Assembly (NCBI RefSeq): GCF_032118995.1 | Contig: NC_092669.1 | Location: 5,145,501 to 5,209,500, forward strand | From: Asterias amurensis | Lineage: Eukaryota; Echinodermata; Asteroidea; Forcipulatida; Asteriidae | Reading direction: 5' to 3' | Length of the DNA stretch: 64,000 nt | Part shown: positions 39,837-51,424 of the stretch, in pieces | Layout: each line of letters begins with the position of its first letter | Numbering within the stretch: position 1 is the first letter of the stretch | Notes under the pieces: generated by a model | The model's database searches: none | The model's input: only the letters and a program-made list of their open reading frames with translations | What the model was told of the DNA's origin: nothing | Translations under genes and position numbers: made by a program

Positions 39837-41873
39837 AAATCAAAAAGTATACCAACCCAGTAACAAGTACAAAGAAATTATAAGAGCTACAGTGAACTAA
39901 AGTTGCTGAACTTGCTTCCGGAAGCTCACAACCTAAACCACCTCCTTCATACAAAGGACATTCTTCGAAATTCTCCATACAGTCGAGAATCTTAAGCCCT
40001 TGCCGCTTGCCCGAATCTAACCCCCCTTCAACATAGCTGTAGTAAACCGGTGAAGTCGCTTCCCCTTTCGAAGAAAACGCGGTCAACTCGACCTTCGAGC
40101 GCGTCGGTGCATTGCCTTGAGAGTTCGGTGGGCCAAGCGGAGTATGAACCCATGGTGAGTGGATTACTCGTCCAGCCTGAGACTAAGATATCCTCGATGT
40201 CTGGAATGTTATCCCCGTACATGTTGCGAAGAACTTGTTCTATTTCAGCTTTGGTTTGAGATACTGGCTGGGCGTCCACTCGTCTTGACTCGTCACCTTT
40301 TAAGAGAAACGTAAAAACAAAATGTGAAAGCGAAGCCCTAATTAAAGAAAAAGAAGGGGAAAAAACACGTTAAACAGACGCTTGAAAGGTCAGAGTCAGT
40401 GGTTAATCAACGTTGGTAAAACGATAACGTGCTAATATCAGGAAAGTCGTGCAGTGTAAAATGTTGCTTACAACGTTAGTAACGTAGTAAGAATACGGGT
40501 AACCTAGCGTCCGCTAAGCCTTGGGAATTGTTGGGCAGTAAAAAAGGCTGATTTCCAACGTTGGCACAACGTAGTATGCCGACGTTGGGACGTCGGCCCG
40601 ACAAAGTCCGACGTCTTGGTAGAGTTGGGTCAACGTTGGCCCAACATTTTTGACGTTAGATTGATGTAAAAACAAAGTAACCGCAACGTCACTACCAACC
40701 GTCAACAAAAAATGTGTACATTTGCCAACGTTGGGCCGACGTCATGTTAGCTGCAAAGATTTGCTTACCGGTTAAAGTCGCCAGCAGTGTGGGCGTGCCA
40801 TTTGGATCATACCCCTCGGACTGGAAGTTGAAGAAAGCTGGGTAGTAGCCTTTTCTCTGGCTAGCATGCAGGATCCACTCCTTGTTGTCCCAGAACTTCG
40901 TTGGAAAGCTCAGGTAGATGTGCGTGTAGGCAGCTAGGAGTGACTTCTTGATGACAACATCCTTCCATTCTGGTAGAGGTGGGATGAACTCAACTAAGTC
41001 ATTCTGTAAGACACCGAGACTGAAGGTGACCAGGACTTGATCGGCGGTGTACACTGTGCCATCTTCGCAGGTGACAACCACCGAGGCAGGATCGCTCTGA
41101 TCGATGGAGACTACTCTCTGATTCAAACGGGTGTGGTTGATGAACTCGGGCTCCTTTAAGAAACCAGCAACGACGTCAAAGATTGCAATGAATCCTCTCG
41201 GATCCTTTAAGAAGTAGGTCTCACCAAAATCTTCCGCCTCATGCGTGGACAATAGCTCAGAGGGTTCAGCGTACTCAAAGTCAATCTCGAACCACTCGAT
41301 GAGTTTCTCTGTGTCACTTTTCGGGCTCCAACCTCCGAGACGTAACGCTGACCGTTGCGACATGTCAGGGTTGCTTTTCTTGCTCTGTATCCTCGCCTTC
41401 AGAGAAAATAACTTTTCAAAGGCCGGTTCAAGTTTGTCGTAATCGTTATCTGCCTGATCTGTGACGTCGCTGCCGGTAGCATTCCGAACTATATAGCTCT
41501 CATAGTCACTTGCTCTACGGTCGAGGTTTAGATCCATGGATAGTTGATAAGTCTCAGGCCTTACCGGCCCGTAGGTCCATCCTGCTCCGAGTTCTATGGT
41601 ACGATTAGCAAACGTAGTGGATCGGACACGGCCCCCAATCTGATCCGCTCCTTCTATAATGATAAAGTCATCCATGCCTGCGTCATGGAGGATCCGCGAA
41701 GCCTGTAGACCCGACGCACCGGCACCTAAGATAAGAACTTTAGCGTGATTATCCGAAGAAGACTCAGCCCGACGATCGCGCCTACTTGCCCCATGCACAG
41801 GCTGGGAAATCACGGTAAAGAAAACAACTGCGAGAATGGAAGAAAATAGTACAAGTTTCAGTGTAAACTCCAT
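39835..41873 (-). pseudogene. PAO-D: type II PAO gene with a frameshift in exon 2
   Basis: Exon 1 (40769-41873, 1105 bp) is open with signal peptide, GAGASGLQAS, GGR and His318 in AYTHIYLSFP. Exon 2 (39835-40296) is 462 bp where PAO-F has 461: one extra base near 40065 shifts the frame at VDRVFF, so FFGGEATS and everything after it, needed to hold FAD, is lost and translation stops soon after. Both splice sites are normal, and the 472-bp intron carries the ACGTTGG-type repeat. Otherwise it is nearly identical to PAO-F. A recent mutation or a sequencing or assembly error are both possible. Confidence 0.82.
40530..40745. repeat. ACGTTGG-type short repeats in type II intron
   Basis: AACGTTGG and its inverse CCAACGTT occur many times at 8-30 base spacing, with GACGTCGG variants. 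The same block fills the PAO-F (52115-52335) and PAO-H (63725-63945) introns and is absent from type I introns. Confidence 0.7.
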
Positions 41874-42518
41874 TTTTCCTGCCTGGTATCACTGCGAAAT
41901 ACTGCCACACCTTTGTAACATTTCTAGGTCGAGTTGGGATTTAGCAAGTCAATACGATATATCACAGTGCTCTGCCTATTGGAAACTTGGTCATAACATG
42001 GAGGTCATATATGGACAGAGATGGTTGTTATGCATGCCAGCCCATCACTATTGCAAGGCTATACCACTTTGTGTTTGGACTTAGACCGTGACTATAAAGA
42101 ATGAAAACGAACCTTGAATCGACCCACTAAATCACTTTTGCACGACCGGATATATAGATGAGCACCCTGTTGGTTTTAGACCGTGGGATGATGCTCCAAA
42201 TTCTGCTTTTCAGTGGTCTACCCTACACAACTACTTACATTTGGTCTCAAAATTTGAAGAAAATTCAACTTACCACCCAAAAAAAGTAGTCAAGCACAAA
42301 ACTAACGCAGTATGGATTTATTCGCGAAATGAAGCACAATAATACAGCGAGAATAAATGGCTGAACGTGCAAGAAAAAAATAGATGACTTATAAGCTCGG
42401 CCAATCATAGCGCATATGACATGCATGTGGATGTGTGGACCAATGAAAGAACTTGTTTCGAAGTCCTGTGGTTTTGTGACCCTTTTCGAAACGACGGCGT
42501 CTGCGTTGGATTCAGCTT
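41874..42518. other. PAO-D 5' flank and end of unit 1
   Basis: The segment contains the 5' UTR block ATTTCTAGGTCGAGTTG shared with PAO-A and PAO-B, and a TATA-like GTGGTATAGCC on the minus strand near 42060-42070. No gene on the plus strand is supported. Confidence 0.5.
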
Positions 42519-43099
42519 CACAAACAATGGAACCCCTATGAGCGGGCTAAGCACAGGCTAATCATACTAATATTCTGGTAGCACCATGTAATGCTTTACA
42601 AGGTGCTGTGGCGCAATTTTGCTGCCGATCGGACCGGGAACACCGGGGCGAAATCCTTCTCTTTTCGATAAGTACACTGGGTTTCTTTTATATGCGTTAC
42701 ATAACACATTGGACCAACGGCTTTACGTCCCATCCGAAGGACGAAGCAATGGTTAAGTGACATCATAATTTTGTAAAGTTAAGAAAACTCCTTAACATCT
42801 TTTGACCCAGAGGTGCTCGGTCCAAGTTGTCAAACATAATGACAATGAAGTAAACTTAATCACAAACAATGGAACCCTATGAGCGGGCTAAGCACGGGCT
42901 AATCATACTAATATTTTGTAACCGTTGGAACCTACTTTATATCTTTGCCTGGTCAAACATAATTTAAAGGGGCATTACAGTATTACATTTAGTTTTAGCC
43001 CGCAAACGTTAAGTTAAAAAAGCAAATAAAGACTAGGATAAAAAAGTGCTCTCATAGAGGTGCACAAGGTTTGATACACACGTCTCAACGCGTGTTCAG

Positions 43100-43385
43100 G
43101 CTGTTAAGTCAACTTCTTAGTTTCTGTAAGTCGACTTGGTGAGATAAATTATGTCAGTTAGTCGACTGATCATTTTATCCAAGTCGACTTGGTGAGATGG
43201 ATTATGTCAGTAAGTCGATTTTCCATTTTATATAAGTCGACTTGGTGAGATAAATTATGTTGTTAAGTCAACTGATTGTTTTGAATAAGTCGACTTAGCA
43301 AGATAAAATATGTCGGTAAGTCAACTTATTCCACGAAATAAGTCGTCTTGATGAGATAAATTATATGGGATGGCACTCCTGGAGA
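43100..43385 (+). repeat. R8 AGTCGACTT tandem array (unit 2)
   Basis: Copy of 34083-34383 with few substitutions. Confidence 0.75.
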
Positions 43386-45466
43386 TCCGTAGTCACCGTA
43401 CTTACAACGTAGAGCAATGGCGTACAGTACTAACATAGATCTGAATTTGGCTTATACTCGGCGTGTACTTGTTTCCCTACTAGTCCTCCTCATTGCTGAA
43501 TGATCAACATGGAATTAAAGGCGAAGTTTCGCTGAGATGGCCACCTTCTTCAGTGATTCATATGACTTTTAATTAGTTGAGAAAATAGAAGCAGATAAAG
43601 ACGAACACTGGTTATGTTTTGATCAAACACCGAGAAGTATAGGCTATTTGAGGGTGCTCGGACGGCGTCCCGGACGGCACAGTAGGTTTTAACCAACCAT
43701 GATAAAACGGTAAGCGTTGTGTGAAAATCATTCCTTTTCAAAATAAGTATTTATTTATTGTACAACTATGTTATAAACTTTATACATCATAAGTAGGTTT
43801 TAAGTTGATCATTTCAAAAGCAGTAACTTGTGCAATTTCCTTACATTGAATCGTTTCAATGACTACCCCCTCGTCTTTGAACAGGCTGGTCCTGAAGAGG
43901 GTGCAATATAAATTCAATACAGTATTAATAATTGATAAACAAAATAATAAGCCTTCACATTTGTTTAATTGATTTTCCTTTCATCAAACTTTGTGTAATT
44001 TTCTTGTTATGTTTCAAATTCTGAAACATTCACCGAATGGTCGTGGATCCAGTAAAAGATTTCCACTCGCTGTGTTGTATTCCTTATTTCCTCGATACAG
44101 CCTACAGGTAGAATTAATTTTGTACTAAACTCTGTACTAGTCAACATTTGCGAGGGGCTTGGGTTCGTTTTGCAGTTCCACCGATTTGCCTTTGTTTTAT
44201 ATTAGATTTAAAGCAGTCTAAAAATTAACGAAAATCATTATCTTAAAATAAAGCAAGCCTTTCATAAAATGCACACACTATTCTTGACGCTTAACAATTA
44301 TCATAACGTATATACATTTACTTTGATGTTAATAAGCATCAATGTTTCTTGCTCCCCGATAAGTAGGCCTATCCAAAGTCTTTCAGGAATATAACTTGAT
44401 AATGTAAACATAAATCATGGCTAGTATGAAGTTGTGAATTATCAAAGTAACAAATAATCAAATCGCATTGAAAATTTCAAAGTTTATTTATACTGGATAT
44501 ACAATATTCTTGTGAGTAACTCTTAGGGCAGTTTCGAGATCTGCAGCGAAGATGATAGAAAGGAAGTCAACAATAATAATTAGTGTATGATTTATGACAA
44601 TATCCTAAACAAGTTAAACAAATCGTTCCTACGCTTCATTTCTTTTTTATAAAGCTTCAATTTTATTCCATTTTCAGGGCGTTTTCAACAAATCTTGAGA
44701 ACAAAGCAATGTGCAATATTTGTTTTTTACACCAGGCTTTTACTCCCGGAAACCGAACACCTTGAGTTTGTTCACAAACTCTCAATGTCTAGTTGATACT
44801 ACTTCTTCTTCTTCTTCTTCTGAATCTCCCATGTCCGCTAATAAAAATGCCTTTCCAAAATGAACTTGAAACTTCGCACATAGTTAGATATTCATTAGGA
44901 GAAGAAAAATGTGTATTTACGTCATAATGACGTCATCCATTCTTGAGTTATGAAAATTCAAAGTTTATTATTTCAAAAAATCGTAACTTTTGATCTACAT
45001 TATGGATTCTTACAATCGATACATCATCGGAAAGGTCGTTAAAAACTCCGTAAACGCCTCGCAGACATGACCCCATTTTGATCTTGTCTTCCGGTTCAAA
45101 ATTGAGGTTGAAAGTTCAAAAATTCATGTATAAAGAACTACGAAATTCCCCTATTGGTCGTATGTATAAAGATTGTACACACACAACATGTGTAATGTAC
45201 ACGTACGTGTAGTGTATGCATGTGTTCATCCAGCCCCATAAGCGCGTGGTGTAGTTTCTGTACATCATGAAATGGGTAGGTTTGTGACCATGTAGGCCAA
45301 AGCGATTGTTTGCTTTGATTGGTGCTTTTTTATTGTGACTAGTAAAGTGAACATACTTGTAAAAAAAAAACTTTCACACATCCGAACACCTAGAGTTTGT
45401 TTTACAAATTCTAAATTTCTAGTTTCTATGTTAAATTCGCTGATCGCCTTTGAGATATCGACGAAA
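43386..45466. other. spacer of unit 2, no gene supported
   Basis: Same contents as 34384-36477, with a (CTT)n microsatellite near 44810. The exon-like segment of unit 1 has lost its acceptor here. Confidence 0.45.
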
Positions 45467-45503
45467 ATGCAGAGAATTACCGACAGTAACGCTGCTTAGA
45501 TTT
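45467..45503. other. 3'-flank hairpin of PAO-E
   Basis: Same sequence as 36478-36515. Confidence 0.5.
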
Positions 45504-45564
45504 AAAATTTAGGACATAGAAACTTACTCCGAATTGAAAGGTTTTCAAAACTGCCTATTTAATA

Positions 45565-45878
45565 AAGGAATTGGGTATTTTTTGGTACACAAAACACAAT
45601 GTCCACAGATTTACATTTGACTTACACCGTTTGAAGATAATGATTGTAGAGAATTCACCTTTAGTTTTAGTTTATGAGGTGCTATAGTTTTTGAGAAATG
45701 TGTAAAACAATGTCATGCATGGAAATACGTTTTTACATGCTAAAATAATTTCCGTCATATAATCATTGAGACTAAAATTATTTTCATTACATTGTTTTAC
45801 TCATTTCTCAAAAACCAACAGCACCTCAGCAAGTAATATTTTCAGGGAAGCTTTCTACAATCTTTATCTTCAAAGCTA
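45565..45878. mobile_element. R5 fold-back MITE, absent from unit 1
   Basis: The left part, AAGGAATTGGGTATTTTTTG with ACACAAAACACAATGTCCAC, and the right part, TTACTCATTTCTCAAAAACC with GCACCTCAGCA, are partly inverted arms around ATGCATGGAAATACG. It is present at 57192-57510 in unit 3. Confidence 0.7.
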
Positions 45879-46057
45879 CTGTAGGCATCTTGTTTGCTAA
45901 AGTTTGCCATTAAAACAATTGTTACTAAACGTATACGGTCAACATAAAGAAACTGTTATAATGTTCCGGAAGTACAATGTTAATCAGTCTACCATTCAGT
46001 CTCCATCTGCATAGACCGTCCGTATGGTGAGGCATTCTCCAAATCGAGGAAACCTTA

Positions 46058-47922
46058 CTAGATCAGTAAATACACCAATCCAAAAACAAATAAGTTACAA
46101 AGGAAATTATAAGAACTACAGTGAACTAAAGTTGCTGAACTTGCTTCCGGAACCTCACAACCTAAACCACCTCCTTCATACAAAGGACATTCTTCGAAAT
46201 TCTCCATACAGTCGAGAATCTTTAGCCCTTCCCGCTTGCCCGAATCTAACCCCCCTTCAACGTAGCCGTATTGTACTGCTGAGGTCGCTTCCCCTCCGAA
46301 GAAAACGCGGTCAACTCGACCTTCGAGCGCGTCAGTGCATTGCCTGGAGAGTTCGGTGGGCCAAGTTGAGTATGAACCCATGGTGAGTGGATTGCTCGTC
46401 CAGCCTGAGATTAAGATATCCTCGATGTCTGGAATGCTATCCCCGTACATGTTGCGAAGAACTTGTTCTATTTCAGCTTTGGTTTGAGATACTGGCTCGG
46501 CCTCAACTCGTCTTGACTCGTCACCTTTTAAGAGAAACGAAAAAAAAACAAGTGTGACTAGAGATGGATAGTTCTAGAAGCCAATACAAGGTGTCCTGCC
46601 TAGTCTCTGCCTTTTATACCTGCAGCTCTTCTACTATTTCTGGCCCGCGAGATGACTGTCTGAAATTTCTGTCTACCACGTTGTGTTTCAGAAAGTGGGT
46701 TTACCTACAATTTGGCCGATCGGAGTCACAATAAAACAATTATATCCAAATGTCGAATTCAGGGGTAGAAAAATCAAATGGACTATTGAAAACAAATATT
46801 TTTAATACACTTTCTTACCGGTTAAAGTCGCCAGCAATGTAGGCGTGCCGTCTGGATCATACCCCTCAGCCTGGAAGTTGAAAAAAGCTGGGAAGTAGCC
46901 TTTTCTCGGGCTAGCATGCAGGATCCACTCCGTGTCGTCCCAGAACTTAGATGGAAAGCTCAGGTAGATGTGTGAGTAGGCAGCTATGAGAGACTTCTTG
47001 ATGAGAACATCCTTCCATTCTGGTAGAGGTGGGATGAACTCAACTAAGTCATTCTGTAAGACACCGAGACTGAAGGTAACCAAAACTTGATCAGCTGTGA
47101 ACACTGTGCCGTCCTCGCAGGTGACAACCACCGAGGCAGGATCGCTCTGATCGATGGAGACTACTCTCTGATTCAAACGGGTATGGTTGATGAACTCGGG
47201 CTCCTTTAAGAAACCAGCAACGACGTCAAAGATTACTTTGAATCCTCTCGGATCCTTTAAGAATTGGGTATCACCAAAATCCCTTGCCTCACTTGCAGAC
47301 AATACCTCCGTAGCTTCAGCAAACTCAAAGTCTATGTCGAACCACTCGATGAGTTTCTGTGTGTCACTTTTCGGGCTCCAACCTCCGAGACGTAACGCTG
47401 ACCGCTGCGACATGTCAGGGTTGCTTTTCTTGTTCTGTATCCTCGCCTTCAGAGAAAATAACTTTTCCATGGCCGGTTCGAATTTGTCGTAGTCGCCAAA
47501 TGCCTGATCGGTGACGTTGTTACCGGTGTCATTACGGATTGTAATGCTGTCGTAGTCATTTGTTCTTCGGTCGAGGTTGACGCTTTGACAAGTTGGTGGA
47601 CTGTAGGCCTTACCGGCCCGTATGTCTATCCTGCTCCGAGTTCTATGGTACGATTAGCAAACGTAGTGGATCGGACACGGCCCCCAATCTGATCTGCTCC
47701 TTCTACAATGATAAAATCATCCATGCCTGCGTCATGGAGGATCCGCGAAGCCTGTAGACCCGACGCACCGGCACCCAAGATAAGAATTTTAGCGTGATTA
47801 TCAGAAGAAGACTCTGCCCGACGATTGCGCCGACTTGCCCCATACACAGGCTGGGAAATCACGGTAAGGAAAACAACTGCGAGAATAGGAGACAAAGTTG
47901 AAAGTTTAAGTTTAAATTCCAT
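46058..47922 (-). pseudogene. PAO-E: type I PAO gene with a stop and a frameshift in exon 1
   Basis: The exons are 46819-47922 and 46058-46524. Exon 1 is 1104 bp against 1105 in PAO-G. The conserved Trp of GAGWTYG is a TAG stop near 47625 (TGG in PAO-G), and one base is missing near 47582, shortly downstream. Exon 2 and the 294-bp intron are intact, and His is present in AYSHIYLSFP. The protein would end after about 98 residues. All other features match PAO-G closely, so the decay is recent. Confidence 0.88.
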
Positions 47923-48486
47923 TTTGCCTGCCTGGTACACCTAACTTCTTCTTTTTTGTAGGTCAGTTGTGTACAAGCCCTGCCTAGTGGGGGACTTGGT
48001 TGAATAATATGCCTGCCCTCGAAAATAATGCTTGGCTTATATTTGTGTTTAACCTTGCACCATGGCTATAAAGTCATTGATAAACTTTAGAACCGTGACA
48101 ATTTAAACTACTTTTTTTCTACGGGTCGATGAGCACCCTGCTGATTTTGTTTGTTCGTTGTTTTTTGGTTGGTCGTTTTTATTTATTTTTCGTCTACAAA
48201 ATAGAAAGTAATTCATTGTTCGTTTACAAATGACCTGGTGTGGCATTCGATTCAGCGTCCACTGTAGCCTTTTGTCATGAACAGCTTCATTGAGCCCCGA
48301 TCTCAAGCGACTGATGGGGTGAGACCATGCATAGATTTCTACTCATCGGGAAGCCAGCAGTTCGCGCGAGAGCAATGATCTCTGGGGAGCACCGCCACAA
48401 CTCGACTAATTCACCGCGTTGGACCGATTTAACGACTTGTCCACAAGTCTAGACCATGCACCGCTTGGATAAAGTTAGCTTTAAAT
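47923..48486. other. PAO-E 5' flank
   Basis: The minus strand carries ACAAATATAAGCCAAGC and GGGCAGGCATATT, a type I variant of the core promoter motif pair. Nothing else was recognised. Confidence 0.45.
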
Positions 48487-48487
48487 C

Positions 48488-48606
48488 AAGGCGCACGCGG
48501 CGGCGGCGGCACCCCCATGATTATCACGCACGACCAGCGCGATGGTCTTTTTTCGTGCGTGATTTTGGGGTCGTGCTTGACATCTGGGGGTGCCGCGTGC
48601 GCCTTG
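48488..48606. mobile_element. short CpG-rich palindromic element
   Basis: AAGGCGCACGCGGC at the left is the near-inverse of GCCGCGTGCGCCTT at the right; inside, ATCACGCACGACC pairs with CGTGCGTGAT. It recurs at about 60096-60216. Confidence 0.65.
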
Positions 48607-48678
48607 GGAAAAGGCTAGGAGAAAGTTCAAATGGGCACATTAGTCAATCGGTAATTCACTACACACTGCATGTACTGA

Positions 48679-48848
48679 CCGGTGTGGCGGTTTCAACTTT
48701 CCGCCGTGTTCAGTTTTCCGAATGACCAAATACGGTAACATATCGTCATGCGACGCCTGCGCACAGCAAGCAAAATAAGTCAATTGTTATATGCTTTACT
48801 GAGTCCCGGAAAACTGAACACGGCGTAAGACTGAAACCGCCACACCGG
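48679..48848. mobile_element. MITE with CCGGTGTGGCGGTTTCA ends
   Basis: The left end CCGGTGTGGCGGTTTCA and right end TGAAACCGCCACACCGG are exact inverses, followed inward by CGCCGTGTTCAGTTTTCCG and its inverse. It is 170 bp and recurs at 60286-60457. Confidence 0.8.
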
Positions 48849-49077
48849 CAACATGCAGTGACGCACTCACCTGAACGACTCAATTGGAAGTCAAGGCAAC
48901 CTCCCACCTTTTCGTCATTGTGTCACTGGTTCCTCTCTGCGTTGTACACGATGTTAGAAGGTGCATGCTGGAGTGGGACCAGTGAAGGAACCCTGGGCTA
49001 GAGGCTGGTTCCAAAATCGTCGACCACAGTAGTCAACCAATGGTCGACCTGCCCGGGTTCGAGTCCAGGTGCGTTCG

Positions 49078-49386
49078 TTTAGCTTCCCTGGGTCGACCCC
49101 GGTGTATGGCGGGTTTTTTCCCAGGACGAGCGTGTGCAGATAGTTACCCACGTTCGTCCTGGTAAAAAAAAACCGCCACGCACCGGGGTCGATCCAGGGG
49201 AGCTAAACGAACGCACCCATTATAATGGTATATAGGGTGCGTTCGTTTAGCTTCCCTGGGTCAACCCCGGTGTGTGGCGGGTTTTTTTCCAGGACGAACG
49301 TGGGTAATGTTCTGCACACGTTTGTTCTGGAAAAAAACCCACGCCACACACCGGGGTCGACCCAGGGGAGCTAAACGAACGCACCC
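49078..49386. mobile_element. two R3 fold-back MITEs in tandem (unit 2)
   Basis: The elements at 49078-49218 and 49235-49386 each have ends GGTGCGTTCGTTTAGC / GCTAAACGAACGCACCC and a TTTTTTTCCAGGACGAACG centre. They are separated by ATTATAATGGTATATA. A B-box-like GGGTTCGAGTCC lies immediately to the left. Confidence 0.82.
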
Positions 49387-50289
49387 ATAGTTACCAACGG
49401 ACTCGCACTCGTGTTCGCTCTTGGTTGTGGCTTTTGCCACTCGACAAGCGCGCGTGGTCTCCCCTTCAAGTCACTTGGGATCGCGGCTCGACAAATCTGT
49501 CCAAGCCACAATTGGCCTTGACAAAAGGCTAACCGTTCACAACGGAGATACTACACTGATCATAAGTGAGTTAGTCTTGTGACTGAGGAGACTGGACCCC
49601 TGTCTTTATTATTCACGAGCCTCGAAGTGTGATGCAGATGATCAGGCTAGGGATCGAGTTAGTCTTGATTGGGGAAATAGTTGTTGTGTTATTTATCGAT
49701 AGAGTGCGCAAGGCTATATGAGACTGGATAAGTTTCAACTCCTTTTAAATAGGTTGGGTAAAGGTTACCCAGATTCCGCCTATACAAAAGAAAAACACTT
49801 GCCCTCAAAGTTTGAGTTTAGTAAGCCTGTTTTATTATACACAAACCCTTTCTTTAAATCTTTCCAACCGCTAGTTGTTTAACCTATAATTATGTCGGAC
49901 ATTTCGTCTAATAATTATTTTTTATGTAAGAAACCAGACAACACATTCAAACTTAAAATCCTTCCCATAACCTCCCTAATGAAACACTTAATTTTTGTGC
50001 TGCAATAACCCTTAGTACAGAGAAGGAAAAAAATATGCCTCAAAGCGGCACCCAAAACAAAATGATGGTAAATATTTACAGCAGTAAAAAAAAAAAACAT
50101 ACATTTTTAGGTGACCGTTTTTAAACCACTGAACGCTCGCAAAAATATTAATTACTGTTGTTTGAATTTTTAGTGGGGTAAACTGCTACAACTGTTTTAC
50201 TAATGCTTGTACGAGTACAAAAGTAATGTAATGACCCACACGAAGTTGAAAACGTGAGTTTAACTGTAGTATATTCGTATAGGTTTTAA
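49387..50289. other. PAO 5'-flank block and spacer (unit 2)
   Basis: Same contents as 37799-38689. No gene was recognised. Confidence 0.45.
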
Positions 50290-50510
50290 ACAAACTCTAA
50301 AGGCAAACTACCATAAGATGAAAATCATTTTAGCATGTAAAAACGTATTTTCATGACATAGTTTTACTCATTTCTCAAAAATTTGGGCACCTCAGCATCT
50401 GATATTTTAAGGTAAGCTTTCTATTATTATTATCTTTAAACGGTGTAAGTTTAAGGTAAATCTGTGGACATTGTGTTTTGTGTTACTAAAAGTACCCAAA
50501 TCCTTTAAAG
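50290..50510 (-). mobile_element. R5 MITE copy (unit 2)
   Basis: Copy of 38690-38935. Confidence 0.6.
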
Positions 50511-50712
50511 GCAACATTTCCCTCTTTTTTTTGGGGGGGGGGGGGGCTGTTTGGTCATTTTAATCCTTTACAAAAAATGAAGATACGTGTTTTGAAATTC
50601 AAAGGTGTGGTTGCGTTCTTAAGTAGCGCCGAAAATCTGGGGCAATTTTTTTGTCTTTTTGATTGCATGGCCCTGTCCCCAGATTCGGCTCAGGCTAGCT
50701 TGGTCCGCGAGG

Positions 50713-50957
50713 TTTAGCTGCACACTACGCGAGCAAATACGTGAACGTGAACGTCGGACAATAATATTGTGTTGTTTTGGGGTGACGTCGCAACTTTGGG
50801 CCTATCGCATGCTCACGTATGACCTCTGCGCGCACGTACGTACCTGATGTGAAAAGTTGTAACTTCAGTATTCTAAAAAATGTGAGATTTTACCGATACA
50901 ATATTTTCTGGCGTTCGCGTTCAACGTTCATGTTCACGCGAAATGTGCAGCTAAACC
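50713..50957. mobile_element. MITE with GGTTTAGCTGCACA ends (unit 2)
   Basis: Copy of 39123-39367. Confidence 0.72.
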
Positions 50958-51091
50958 ACCCGTACGCGATTAGGGCTTAGACGAGATTAGCTGCCGGACA
51001 AAGCCGAATAGAAAGCCGAAGCCGTGGTTTCGAAAATGGCAAATGTCCACACGAACTATGTCCACGCACGAAGAATGTCATAGGATTGGAC

Positions 51092-51129
51092 AATCTGAGA
51101 AGCATTACTACTGTAACGCTTCTCAGATT
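51092..51129. other. 3'-flank hairpin of PAO-F
   Basis: Same as 39502-39539, with a 12-bp perfect stem. Confidence 0.7.
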
Positions 51130-51424
51130 CAAATGTTTGGACACAACCGTGTTAATTTTGAACCTAAGATCCTTCGTAGTGATTTGTTTTCCAGGCTCCT
51201 TTTATACTATCGAAAGCTACTGTAAACTTCTAACCATAAGTTATGCAAATAACGCTTGTAATTATTACTAACTATACACATACCTCCTCTTTAAAATGTC
51301 TAATCTATTTGCGAAACTGTTACTTATACAAACTGTTCCTCTACTCAAGATAAAATTGGTTATGTGGAACCGTTTACCGTTTAGATTCCACCGGCTTAAG
51401 CCCTACCTCTGTATTGGAACTTTA

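Larger units (their letters stand above)
33511..42518. repeat. tandem array unit 1 (shortened, 9.0 kb)
   Basis: This is the first of three direct repeats, with homologous starts at 33511, 42519 and 54106. It holds PAO-C and PAO-D. It lacks two stretches present in units 2 and 3: one equivalent to 46864-49159 (most of a PAO exon 1 and its 5' flank) and one equivalent to about 45565-45878. Elsewhere it is nearly identical to unit 2. Confidence 0.88.
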
